This document shows positions 37,874 to 45,680 of a stretch of 64,000 nucleotides of DNA, in pieces. A model generated the notes under the pieces. The model did not search any database and was not told the origin of the DNA. It saw only the letters and a program-made list of their open reading frames with translations. Origin of the DNA: Methanothrix soehngenii GP6 (lineage in GTDB: Archaea; Halobacteriota; Methanosarcinia; Methanotrichales; Methanotrichaceae). The position numbers were made by a program, and so were the translations under genes. The stretch lies in assembly GCF_000204415.1 (NCBI RefSeq), contig NC_015416.1, positions 1,178,001 through 1,242,000 of the forward strand. The letters run 5' to 3'. Numbering within the stretch: position 1 is the stretch's first letter; every line of letters begins with the position of its first letter.

Positions 37874-39140
37874 ACTACTCCGGCCTAAAGACCGGAGCTT
37901 TCAGTAGCCCTGAAAGGACAGCCTTGATGCTTGGAAGTCCTTCCGAGCCTCCAGGCCGGTCTACATAGCGGCCCAAGAAAGCTATATTCTTAGCACCATT
38001 GAAATCAGCATCGCCAGACCAACCACACACAGGACACTTGAAGCTCTTGCCATTCCTGATTCCATGCTCACCGCACTGATGGCACGTCTGGCTGGAGTAT
38101 GCGGGGTCCACCAGAACCAGAGGAACACCCGCCGCGAGAGCCTTATAGCTAAGGAACTCCTTAAGCTGGTATAAGGCCCAACCACTGACTTTTCGTCTAT
38201 GGTTTTTTCCTGCTTTCTGGTTGACGCCTTCTCTAATTCCGGTTAGATCTTCCAGAGCAATTTTGGCAGGAATCTCCTGGGCTCTGGTCACAATGGCTTT
38301 GCTGATTTCGTGGTTGATCTGCCGTTGGTAACGCGCTTCTTTGCCTGATAGTCGTTGCTGAAGCTCTCGGCATCTTCGCCTTGAACTCCTTGTACCTTTC
38401 ACGGCTTTCTGTTGAAGAACAGCACGCATAGACGCATAATGATTCTTGATTAGCTTGATAGTCTTTCCGCCAAACTTCTGGCCTTCGGAGGTCACAGCTA
38501 TATCAGTTATACCAAGATCGACACCTAGAACTGTATCAACATGTATCTGCTCCGGTGCTTCGCTTTTAACCTGGATGCTGATATAGTATTCAGATCCTTT
38601 CTTACAAAGCGTTGCGCTTGTCGGTTTAGAATCCTTGAGTCTGGTTCTCTGATAGTCGCCTAGAACCAACTTGATTCGTTGTCTCGATCTAAGAAGAGTC
38701 ACGCTGACTTCTTCGTCTTTCTCTCTTAAAGCAAAGATCCTAGTATCATAATCTATACTGGTTGGTTCAAAGTTCTTAACTGATGAATGATCCTTCATGG
38801 CAGTCTTACGGTTAGATGCAACGCGATTGATAGCCCTGATTGCCAGATTGGCAGAAAGACCAAACTTAGCTCGAACATCTTGGTATACAATGCCCTGAAT
38901 ACGGACCTTATTTCTGAGCTTAGCAGGCGTATTCTGGTTTATCCAATTGCAGGCATCCGCAAAGGCTTTCAGAGTATCCTCCATCTCTTCGGCCTGGGAG
39001 TCTGTTGGACTTAACTTGCATTGGACGGTTAACACCTGCTCAGTCATCAGTAGGCAGTATATTCACTAAGTGATATAAAGGTTTTGGTGGGCTACTTGCG
39101 GCTTTCCTCCCCGCCCTGAAGAGCGGGGCTTCCAGCCTGT
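37870..39140 (-). mobile_element. TnpB-only element of the IS200/IS605 superfamily (copy 2)
   Basis: On the minus strand the right end is GTAGTTTAC, outer base about 37870, preceded by a CTCCGG/CCGGAG hairpin at about 37877-37896. The left end carries the hairpin CCCCGC/GCGGGG at 39109-39128 inside a GGAAGCCCCGCTCTTCAGGG-type block that closely matches the left end of copy 3. There is no tnpA. The left limit is estimated from the hairpin. Confidence 0.72.
37875..39047 (-). CDS. tnpB: TnpB RNA-guided endonuclease (IS605 OrfB family)
   Basis: 390 aa. The RuvC residues are intact: Asp in GVDLGITDIAV, Glu in ALEDLTGIRE and Asp in DADFNGAKNI. A four-cysteine zinc ribbon (CHQCG, CPVCG) is present. 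Compact proteins of this type are RNA-guided nucleases that help the element persist at its site. It is clearly closer to the TnpB at 47517 (shared LSGKEAR, DPAYxSQ and LEDLxGIRE blocks) than to the one at 7535. The stop codon overlaps the right-end motif. It is convergent with the ileS-DUF151 unit. Confidence 0.92.
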   Translation of the reverse strand: MTEQVLTVQCKLSPTDSQAEEMEDTLKAFADACNWINQNTPAKLRNKVRIQGIVYQDVRAKFGLSANLAIRAINRVASNRKTAMKDHSSVKNFEPTSIDYDTRIFALREKDEEVSVTLLRSRQRIKLVLGDYQRTRLKDSKPTSATLCKKGSEYYISIQVKSEAPEQIHVDTVLGVDLGITDIAVTSEGQKFGGKTIKLIKNHYASMRAVLQQKAVKGTRSSRRRCRELQQRLSGKEARYQRQINHEISKAIVTRAQEIPAKIALEDLTGIREGVNQKAGKNHRRKVSGWALYQLKEFLSYKALAAGVPLVLVDPAYSSQTCHQCGEHGIRNGKSFKCPVCGWSGDADFNGAKNIAFLGRYVDRPGGSEGLPSIKAVLSGLLKAPVFRPE

Positions 39141-39197
39141 GTTTATGTGAGTGCCATTGAATTCATACTAAAATAAATATAAACAAAACCCCAAAAA

Positions 39198-40953
39198 AAA
39201 AATTTCAGCCCGCTAACGGGCCGAAGGGTATGTAGAAGATCCACACGAAGTAGACCAGCATCAGTACTAATCCCACAGGCACTCCCAGGCGAGCCCACTC
39301 CTTTGATGTTATTCCCAGCTTGTTCGCGGCGATGATATTGGGTATGTTTCCTGGAACCAGCATGCCCCCAGCGATCAATAGCCCCATCAGCGCCGCGGTG
39401 ATCTGACCTATGGTCAGGCTGGGAGCAATCTCCGCCGCAGTCAATGTGGCGTTATCAAGGATCGCCGATAACATGTTCACCCAATAGAGAACCTCGGACG
39501 GTATGGCTGTGAAGTACTTATCGATGATGATCTTCATGCCGGCGCCTAATAGGAGGAGGGCCATCACGAATACGTAAACCTTGGCAGCCCTCGCGCCCAC
39601 ATCTCTCAGAGTCTCAGTGTCCTCCACCATTGTAACGCACTCCTGCTTGGTCGCCTTACCGGTGAATAATACGCCCAGCACTCCCAGGGCCAGAACCCCC
39701 GGAATTACGTATAAAGCCAGCTTCTCGAAGAGGAAGAAGAATCCGGCGTTATATGGTGGCCCCTGCAGCTTGGATATGGCAATGGTTGAGAGCGGCTCGC
39801 CCAGCGGTGTGAGCACAGCTCCCAGTCCTATGGCGAAACAGGTGATGATCACCAGGTTGATCTTGTCCTTGCGCTCCAGAGGCATGCAATTGACCAGCTC
39901 CACCAGCAGAAGGGCAGCGATGATAGCGGTGATGACGCTGGACACTAATCCCAGGCCGACGATCATCACAAAGGCGACTGCTTTAATGGATACATTATCC
40001 AGGACATAGCTCATTGCGCTCTGAGCTCGGCTACGGCCGTAGTGGAAGGCCATCCCTGCCACCAGCACCGCAGGCACGATGCCCTTTACCACCGGCTCCA
40101 TAACCGCCTCTTCCACCAGCCTCATCTCCCAGACGCCGGCTATGGTGACGGAGAGCACTCCCATCACAAATAAGAATGCCTCGAGGTTATGCTCGATCTT
40201 CTTCACGGTAAAGGGTCCAATCAGCACTGCCAGGGCTACCAATCCCAAACCAATATCGACCGCTGTTATGCCATAGCCCAGATTGACCGTTGCAGTCTGG
40301 AGCATCGAGATTCTGCTTGCTGCGGCGGCAGACGCTATGGCCACAGCCAGACTCGCCGCAGCCGATAGGAGCATATAAAATCCATTGTCAGCTTGGGTAG
40401 AATGCGATCTCAAGTGCCTGGTTATGGCCACGAATGACACGGCCCAGGTCGCAACTATTGCCACGGCCAAAGCGATGTTAGTCGTTGTCATCAAACCAAT
40501 GGTGGAAGGAGAGTTCAGCATCTTCAATATCTCGCTTCCGGCTGCGGCAGACGCTATCGCTACAGCCAGACTCGTCGCAGTGGAGAAGAGTATATAAAAA
40601 CCATTGTCAGCTTGAGTGGAATGCGATTTCAAGTGCCTGGTTATGGCTACAAAGGATATGCCCCAGATTAATACCACCGCTATTGCCAAAATGATATCTG
40701 CCGTTGTCACCAAACGCATGCCGGTGGGAGCAGTCTGTACCATTAACAGCTTACTTCCGGCTGCAACTGCTATTGCCACTGCGAGACTTGCAAATATGGA
40801 GAAGAGCATGTAAAACCCATTGTCGTCATGGGTGGCGTGCGATCTAAGGTATTTATTGATCGCCGCGAAAGATAAGCCCCAGCTCGTCAATGCTGCAATC
40901 GAGGCTATTATGCTTGCGGTTTCTATGCCTGCATACATCTTCGTTCACCTTTG
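39198..40953. repeat. Long direct repeat, copy A (paired with 45681-47436)
   Basis: About 1.75 kb, offset by 6483 bp from copy B, with no length change. Most of it is nearly identical at the DNA level, but two patches differ clearly (about 39965-40005 and 40457-40640). The mosaic pattern fits gene conversion between paralogues. Recombination between copies would delete about 6.5 kb holding four genes. Confidence 0.9.
39205..40938 (-). CDS. DUF1646 transporter-like protein with triplicated two-helix N-terminal module (long form 1)
   Basis: 577 aa. Residues 1-222 hold three tandem modules of about 73 aa, each with two membrane helices and a SHxTxxDNGFY loop (starting at 33, 105 and 179). Residues about 224-577 are a full DUF1646 domain: VKKIEHNLEAFLFVMGVL, FHYGRSRAQSAM, the LTPLGEPLS motif, LQGPPYNAGFFF, ILDNATLTAAE and LVPGNIPNIIAANKLGI. 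DUF1646 belongs to the ion-transporter fold group. The GEPLS and DNAT motifs resemble substrate-site loops of NhaD/ArsB-type carriers, so it is likely a cation or anion carrier. An AGGTGAACG ribosome site is shared with its paralogues. It lies downstream of half-length form 1. Confidence 0.85.
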   Translation of the reverse strand: MYAGIETASIIASIAALTSWGLSFAAINKYLRSHATHDDNGFYMLFSIFASLAVAIAVAAGSKLLMVQTAPTGMRLVTTADIILAIAVVLIWGISFVAITRHLKSHSTQADNGFYILFSTATSLAVAIASAAAGSEILKMLNSPSTIGLMTTTNIALAVAIVATWAVSFVAITRHLRSHSTQADNGFYMLLSAAASLAVAIASAAAASRISMLQTATVNLGYGITAVDIGLGLVALAVLIGPFTVKKIEHNLEAFLFVMGVLSVTIAGVWEMRLVEEAVMEPVVKGIVPAVLVAGMAFHYGRSRAQSAMSYVLDNVSIKAVAFVMIVGLGLVSSVITAIIAALLLVELVNCMPLERKDKINLVIITCFAIGLGAVLTPLGEPLSTIAISKLQGPPYNAGFFFLFEKLALYVIPGVLALGVLGVLFTGKATKQECVTMVEDTETLRDVGARAAKVYVFVMALLLLGAGMKIIIDKYFTAIPSEVLYWVNMLSAILDNATLTAAEIAPSLTIGQITAALMGLLIAGGMLVPGNIPNIIAANKLGITSKEWARLGVPVGLVLMLVYFVWIFYIPFGPLAG

Positions 40954-41016
40954 ATTTTTTAATTCTCCCGTCCATTCTCCTCAGATGTTGACTCCAAACG
41001 CTACACCAGTGAAACG

Positions 41017-41066
41017 GCGGCGACGCACCCCGCTGCAAGCAGACGGGGCATCCGAGGCGTCGCCGC
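41017..41066. repeat. Strong two-tier hairpin in the insert downstream of half-form 1
   Basis: Outer stem GCGGCGACGC (41017-41026) pairs perfectly with 41057-41066; inner stem CCCCG (41028-41032) pairs with CGGGG (41044-41048). It belongs to an inserted stretch of about 150 bp (41011-41165) absent from the equivalent place in half-form 2. Confidence 0.8.
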
Positions 41067-41100
41067 ATAAAGATAGTACTACTCGGATCTGATCAAATCC

Positions 41101-41889
41101 CTAAGTTGGACACGGATGCCCTTTATCCCCGATGCAAGCATCGGGGTATTGCGGCAAAAAAATAATAAGAAGGAGGGCTCCTGCAAACATGCATACCCTT
41201 GCACTCCAAATTGCTATTCTTTTATGAGCGGACGCTCTTCCATGAGCCTGCTTCCTTATCGAGTTCATATTCTCCTCGGCGAAGAACATAGATATCAAGC
41301 CAAGGGCCAATATGCTCAGGAATATGTACAGGCTTTGCAGTTCCGGCGGCAAGAAGCCTGCTGAAGGAAGCTCACCTTGCATTCTTGTAATAGCTATTGC
41401 CGAGGATGATCCATCTACCAGAGCCAGAGCGGCTCCTAGAGAAATGGAAAGACATCCCAATATGGTAATTTTTGCCCTCGTCTTCCGCATGAGTGGCAGA
41501 TGATTCACTGCTTCCACTAGCATAAAGAATGAGAGTATTGGTGTAATAATAGCAGCCAATAGTCCCAGCACAATGACAATCTCCAGGAAGATCACTTTCA
41601 TTGTGATCCTATCTAAGAGGATGGCGTTTATGTTGTGCAAGAAGTCGGGCCTGATATAGTGTGCTATCAATCCAGCCAGCAATACAGTTAGCACTATGCC
41701 GACTACTAATGGTTCTTGGATCGCTTCTTCAACTATGCCTATATGCCAGGATCTTGAGATAGCAACGGCGCATATGCTCATTAGTAATAAGAACATCTCA
41801 AGGTTTTGTTCAATCCTTTTGATCAATAGAGGACCCAAGAGCACGGCCAAAAATATGGGAATCAACCCTATTTCGACTCCTGCATACAT
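41101..41889 (-). CDS. Half-length DUF1646 paralogue (half form 1), C-terminus altered by insertion
   Basis: 262 aa. It aligns with the first two thirds of DUF1646 (IGLIPIFLAVLLGPLLIKRIEQNLE, the membrane segments around IVIVLGLLAAIITPI, LQSLYIFL) but stops where the last three or so helices should begin, so the ILDNAT region is absent. The conserved GEPLS is replaced by DGSSS (ALVDGSSSAIAITRMQGELP), so transport by the usual mechanism is doubtful. About eight membrane helices are expected. The last 22 residues (after GALLLI) come from an inserted hairpin-rich segment; the old ending VGVAFGVNI is still readable at 40981-41010. It could be a regulatory partner of the full-length proteins; this is inference. 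Confidence 0.75.
   Translation of the reverse strand: MYAGVEIGLIPIFLAVLLGPLLIKRIEQNLEMFLLLMSICAVAISRSWHIGIVEEAIQEPLVVGIVLTVLLAGLIAHYIRPDFLHNINAILLDRITMKVIFLEIVIVLGLLAAIITPILSFFMLVEAVNHLPLMRKTRAKITILGCLSISLGAALALVDGSSSAIAITRMQGELPSAGFLPPELQSLYIFLSILALGLISMFFAEENMNSIRKQAHGRASAHKRIAIWSARVCMFAGALLLIIFLPQYPDACIGDKGHPCPT
41127..41146. repeat. Perfect inverted repeat with GATGC/GCATC core
   Basis: CCCCGATGC and GCATCGGGG separated by AA, inside the inserted segment at the end of half-form 1. The core matches the hairpins at 41975 and 51986. Confidence 0.85.
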
Positions 41890-41974
41890 TTTCGTTCACC
41901 TTTCTAATCCATAATTCATATTTCTGATTCTTTTCCAGAAGTTGACTCAGTACGCCGCCTTAACTATTGAAAAC

Positions 41975-41998
41975 AGAGGTGATGCAAGCATCACCTCT
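41975..41998 (-). terminator. Hairpin at the stop codon of DUF1646 canonical copy 1
   Basis: AGAGGTGATGC pairs perfectly with GCATCACCTCT (11 pairs, 2-base loop). It begins at the TAG stop and is followed on the minus strand by a short T stretch. The form is that of an intrinsic terminator or 3'-end stabiliser. Confidence 0.65.
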
Positions 41999-43133
41999 AA
42001 AGGGCAAACTCAATGTGGAAAGGTATGTAGAATACCCACACATAGTAGACCAGCATCATCACCAGTCCCAGGGGGACGCCAAGCTTTGCCCAATCTTTAC
42101 TGCTGATGTTCAGCTTCTGGGCGGATATGATGTTGGGGATGTTTCCTGGGATCAGCATACCACCGGCGATGAGAAGCCCCATGAGAACCGCCTGAATCTG
42201 GGTTATCTCCATGGCTGGGCTGAGTTCAGCTGCAGTCATAGTAGCGTTGTCCAATATGGCCGAGATCGAGTTCACCCAGTAAAGGATCTGAGGCGGCACA
42301 GTCAAAAGATACTTGTCGATCGCGATCTTCATGCCGCCACCCAGGAGCAACAGGGCTGCCACGAAGAGATAAACCTTGGCGCCTCTTATGACCACATCTC
42401 TGAGAGTCTCCGTCTCCTCAGCGGCGACGTGGCAGGCCTCTTGGCTCTTCTTGCCCGTGAAGGCCACGGCCAATGCGCCCATGGCCAGTACGCCGGGGAT
42501 GATATAGATGGCAAGTTGATTGAAGAGGAAGAAGAATCCGGCATTATAGGGCGCTCCCTGCAGCTTTGTAACGGCGATGGTGGACAGTGGCTCGCCTACC
42601 GGAGTAAGGACTGCACCCAGGCCGATAGAGAAGCAGGCGATGATGACCAGATTGATCTTGGTCTGGCGGTCGATGGGCATACAGTTTACAAGCTCTACCA
42701 GCAGCAGGGCAGAGATTATGGCCGTGATGACGCTGGATGCCAGTCCCAGGATGACTACCATTAGGAACACGACGAGCTTGATGGAGACTTTGTCCAGGAT
42801 AGCGGCCATGGCGTTCTGAGCGTAAGAGCGGCCATAGTGGAAGAGCAGACCGGCAACCAGAACCGCAGGCACGATGCCCTTTACCACTGGCTCCATAGCA
42901 GCTTCCATTATCAGCTTCATGTTCCAGCCGACTTCGGCTATCTGTTCATGATTGTAGCCTATGGCCTCCAGAACTGCCCTGCTTTCAAAACCGGCTATCG
43001 TAACCGCCAATACACCCATAACAAATAGGAATGCCTCCAAATTGTGCTCGATCTTCTTAACCATAAAGGGTCCTACCAGCACAACCAGAACTATGGCAAA
43101 CAACCCAATATCTACCAGTGTAGGTGAAACCAC
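41997..43133 (-). CDS. DUF1646 family membrane protein (canonical copy 1)
   Basis: 378 aa from a GTG start with GGAGGT seven bases upstream. It is a full-length DUF1646 with about eleven membrane helices. Conserved blocks are VKKIEHNLEAFLFVMGVLAVT, FHYGRSYAQNAM, LTPVGEPLSTIAVTKLQGAPYNAGFFF, ILDNATMTAAELSPAM and the C-terminal MLIPGNIPNIISAQKL. All motifs lost in the half forms are kept, so this is a likely working carrier in the cytoplasmic membrane. The substrate is unknown; Na+ or a small anion is plausible from the fold group. A strong hairpin follows the stop. An AT-rich region of about 690 bp lies upstream. Confidence 0.88.
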   Translation of the reverse strand: MVSPTLVDIGLFAIVLVVLVGPFMVKKIEHNLEAFLFVMGVLAVTIAGFESRAVLEAIGYNHEQIAEVGWNMKLIMEAAMEPVVKGIVPAVLVAGLLFHYGRSYAQNAMAAILDKVSIKLVVFLMVVILGLASSVITAIISALLLVELVNCMPIDRQTKINLVIIACFSIGLGAVLTPVGEPLSTIAVTKLQGAPYNAGFFFLFNQLAIYIIPGVLAMGALAVAFTGKKSQEACHVAAEETETLRDVVIRGAKVYLFVAALLLLGGGMKIAIDKYLLTVPPQILYWVNSISAILDNATMTAAELSPAMEITQIQAVLMGLLIAGGMLIPGNIPNIISAQKLNISSKDWAKLGVPLGLVMMLVYYVWVFYIPFHIEFAL

Positions 43134-43821
43134 CTTAATACCTCCAAATCACAATTCATTCTCAAATCTTTCCGATTTCTATTAATCGAGAATTCATATT
43201 TACCCATATTTAACATTTTTGGGGCACAAATACCAATGTTTGCAAATTATTATTCATGATATTATTAATGAAAATAGGCTCATCCTTTCTAGAAAAGCTC
43301 AATTATTATTGGCTATTATTGGCGCCTCGATTCGCATAAATCGATGGCATAAAGCCTATTAAAATATATAACGAAAATTAGTGCTAATTTTATTAACTAA
43401 TGTTAACGATTTTTTGAGTTTATAAACAATTTTACAAATAATCATAATAATTAACCATTAACTGGATCTATTCGTTTTTTTCTGCAACTGTTCGATAGAT
43501 TTTAATAAATCATCATAAAAAAATTTGATGCCGCTAAAAATTGAATCTTTTTCCAATGATAATCCCATTTGAAATGCTTTTGCTAAAGATCTTCACTCCG
43601 AATTTTTTTCTTGATATCGTCGCGAATTCCATGAATACAGGATGGAGCAGCAGGAGATTGGCCCCGGCTTTATCTGGGACGGAAGGGACTGCTATCGCAC
43701 TCAAACAACGCTTACAGCTAACTTCAATATGGAGCCGCCCAAAACACGACGGCAGAAAGCGTTAAGCTTTAATATGATTTCCACCAGGGCTTCGAAACCC
43801 AACGAGGGTGGTCTTTTTTAT
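43134..43821. other. 690-bp AT-rich upstream region
   Basis: 43140-43540 is strikingly AT-rich and probably holds the promoter of DUF1646 canonical copy 1. 43620-43765 has a more GC-rich, coherent-looking open stretch (HEYRMEQQEIGPGFIWDGRD) without a start or family resemblance, perhaps a gene remnant. Confidence 0.4.
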
Positions 43822-43989
43822 CTACTCTATCTTATCACTCATCGAAGGCAGACCTTTGCGATTCATATCAAAGAAAATCACCGTTGCAACAATTGCTCCT
43901 GCGATCATCCCAATAATTCCGGGGGTGCCCAAAAAGTATCCCACAGCGGCTCCAATAAATAACACTATTATATATGTAAGTGTATTCAT
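43822..43989 (-). CDS. Small two-helix membrane protein
   Basis: 55 aa beginning MNTLTYIIVLFIGAAVGYFL. Two hydrophobic helices (about 4-20 and 24-40) are joined by a GTPGIIG turn, with a charged tail (DMNRKGLPSMSDKIE). A GAGGAG ribosome site lies three bases before the ATG. It resembles short GlsB/YeaQ-like glycine-rich helical hairpins in style only. It sits within the DUF1646 cluster, upstream of canonical copy 1, and may be a small accessory subunit. Confidence 0.65.
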   Translation of the reverse strand: MNTLTYIIVLFIGAAVGYFLGTPGIIGMIAGAIVATVIFFDMNRKGLPSMSDKIE

Positions 43990-44060
43990 TCTCCTCAGAA
44001 CTCCTGCACGGATGTATTAGATGTAATAAATGAAAAAGTTTGTGTTCATTGCTTACCTGA

Positions 44061-44219
44061 ATGATGTTTCGAAAAGGCTTCCATGCCCGGCCGGGCAAGG
44101 CGGATCAGGTGATCCAGGGCCGGGCCAAGATCTTCGAGAGCGTGAAGATGGATTCCAGAGATATCTTTGAGCGATGGACCATATCTGGCTTGTTTAAGAA
44201 TATGCTCAGGAGAATATGA
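44061..44219 (+). CDS. Short ORF or remnant, 52 aa
   Basis: Begins MMFRKGFHARPGKADQVIQG and ends KNMLRRI, just before the convergent HTH-CBS fusion gene. The ARPGKADQVIQ stretch recalls the start of antibiotic-monooxygenase-like (ABM) domains, but the protein is too short for one and has no ribosome site. Probably a remnant. Confidence 0.3.
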   Translation: MMFRKGFHARPGKADQVIQGRAKIFESVKMDSRDIFERWTISGLFKNMLRRI

Positions 44220-44225
44220 TGGCAC

Positions 44226-45584
44226 TTAGGCGTGTGCTAGGGATTCCATCAGATCTCTGGGCGTGATAATTCCCCACAGCGCGCCATTATCCGAGACTAC
44301 GAGCTGCCTTGCACCCGTTTTTCCCATCATCCTTACCGCCTCGAAGATGGGCGCATCGGAGTTGATTGTAAGGAAGCCCGGAGTCATGATTTCGCGCACC
44401 TCTCTATCAGTTCTGCCTTCTGCTACCGCCTTGGCTATATCTACCATGTTCACAAGACCGGGGGATCTATCTTCCACTAAAGCCTCCTGGGCCCCGTTGA
44501 TGACCAATATCCTCGATGCTTCTCTCAGAGTGGTGTTAGGACTGATGCGGACTGCACGCCGGGCAACCGTCTTGACTGAGCGTCTGGGAATCGAGATCAT
44601 TTCAGTGAGATCCAGGACAATCCTGCTCGCGGTGATGTCTAATGCCGCAACCTTGCCGCGAATATATAGCTCGCTAATAGGAGTAGGTCCAACCTCAACC
44701 TCATCCCCTACGCTGAAGTCTTTGATATTGCCGCTTACGCGAATGGATATGCAGCTTTGGCAGGGTGGGCGCATGGCATTATTGAAGACAATTTCGGTTG
44801 CGCTCGCGCCCTCGACCACAATGCCATTCTTAACTATGTGCACTGCAACTTCGTCTCCGTCCCCATTGTGGCCCCTGCTCAATGCGTCGTACGCTGTGGC
44901 CGTGGCCGTATACCCACCCCTGGGGCCAGTGACGCTCTCTACAAGGTTTAAGGCCTTAAGAGATCGCATTTGGATCCTTATCGTTTCTGGATTGCGGTCC
45001 ATCAACTCTCCGATCTCCTTGGCCTTGACTGCCCGGCTATCTGTACGGTGGAGGTTAACCAAAGTGGATAGAGTATCTCTCTGAACTGGTGTTAAATCTA
45101 TTTGGAGCCCTAGGCTAAGTATTCCGATAGCTGCAATGACGAATATCGTGTATGGGTCTAGATTTGTCAAGAAATTCGTAGCAGATGCCGATCCCTCAAG
45201 TCTTAGGGACGTTATTGGGGAGGGAGGCAAACCAACAGTGGTTAATGCTCCAAAGCCTGTCGAGAGCCCTCCCATCACGACAAACCTTGCTGTAGCCTTG
45301 CGATTGAAGGAAAGCATGAATGCTACCACACAAAGCACCAAGAGCGGAAGTATCGGCGTGATGAAGATAGCTAATAGCCCCAGCATGACTATGATCGTGG
45401 CAAGTAATACATTCAAAGGGATTTCCTGCAATGCAGAGCCCAATTTGCCATCGAACCATAATTCCCTGCGGCGAGCTAATGCATCTACTAAAGGCTTAGC
45501 TGGTGCCATAATCTTCATTGCAGCCGAATATAGCTCAGATAAATACTGCCGTAGCATTTTTGTTGTCCCACTAGGAATGACCAT
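44226..45584 (-). CDS. DUF1646-derived membrane segment fused to an HTH-CBS transcription regulator
   Basis: 452 aa. Residues about 56-160 are the middle of a DUF1646 protein (LATIIVMLGLLAIFITPI, GFGALTTVGLPPSPITSLRL) with GEPLS changed to GLPPS, about four helices in all. Residues about 164-235 are a winged helix (LTPVQRDTL, AKEIGELMDRNPETIRIQMR, TGPRGGYTATATAYDAL). About 245-335 is a beta domain and 340-452 a CBS pair. The part from 164 on matches a soluble HTH-CBS regulator common in methanogens. The fusion would tether a DNA-binding, nucleotide-sensing protein to the membrane through a transporter fragment. It lies inside the DUF1646 cluster. Confidence 0.82.
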   Translation of the reverse strand: MVIPSGTTKMLRQYLSELYSAAMKIMAPAKPLVDALARRRELWFDGKLGSALQEIPLNVLLATIIVMLGLLAIFITPILPLLVLCVVAFMLSFNRKATARFVVMGGLSTGFGALTTVGLPPSPITSLRLEGSASATNFLTNLDPYTIFVIAAIGILSLGLQIDLTPVQRDTLSTLVNLHRTDSRAVKAKEIGELMDRNPETIRIQMRSLKALNLVESVTGPRGGYTATATAYDALSRGHNGDGDEVAVHIVKNGIVVEGASATEIVFNNAMRPPCQSCISIRVSGNIKDFSVGDEVEVGPTPISELYIRGKVAALDITASRIVLDLTEMISIPRRSVKTVARRAVRISPNTTLREASRILVINGAQEALVEDRSPGLVNMVDIAKAVAEGRTDREVREIMTPGFLTINSDAPIFEAVRMMGKTGARQLVVSDNGALWGIITPRDLMESLAHA

Positions 45585-45680
45585 TGGCTTTTCCTGGATT
45601 TAGCCATTGCGGTTATCAAAGTCGTTCATCGATCGTCTCCCATAAGACTCGTGGATATGCATTAAAGACATAAATGTACG

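Noticed and set aside
41967-42764. 265-codon open frame on the plus strand
   Set aside because: Antisense to a full-length DUF1646 gene with all conserved motifs.
44263-45084. 273-codon open frame on the plus strand
   Set aside because: Antisense to the HTH-CBS fusion gene; no motifs.
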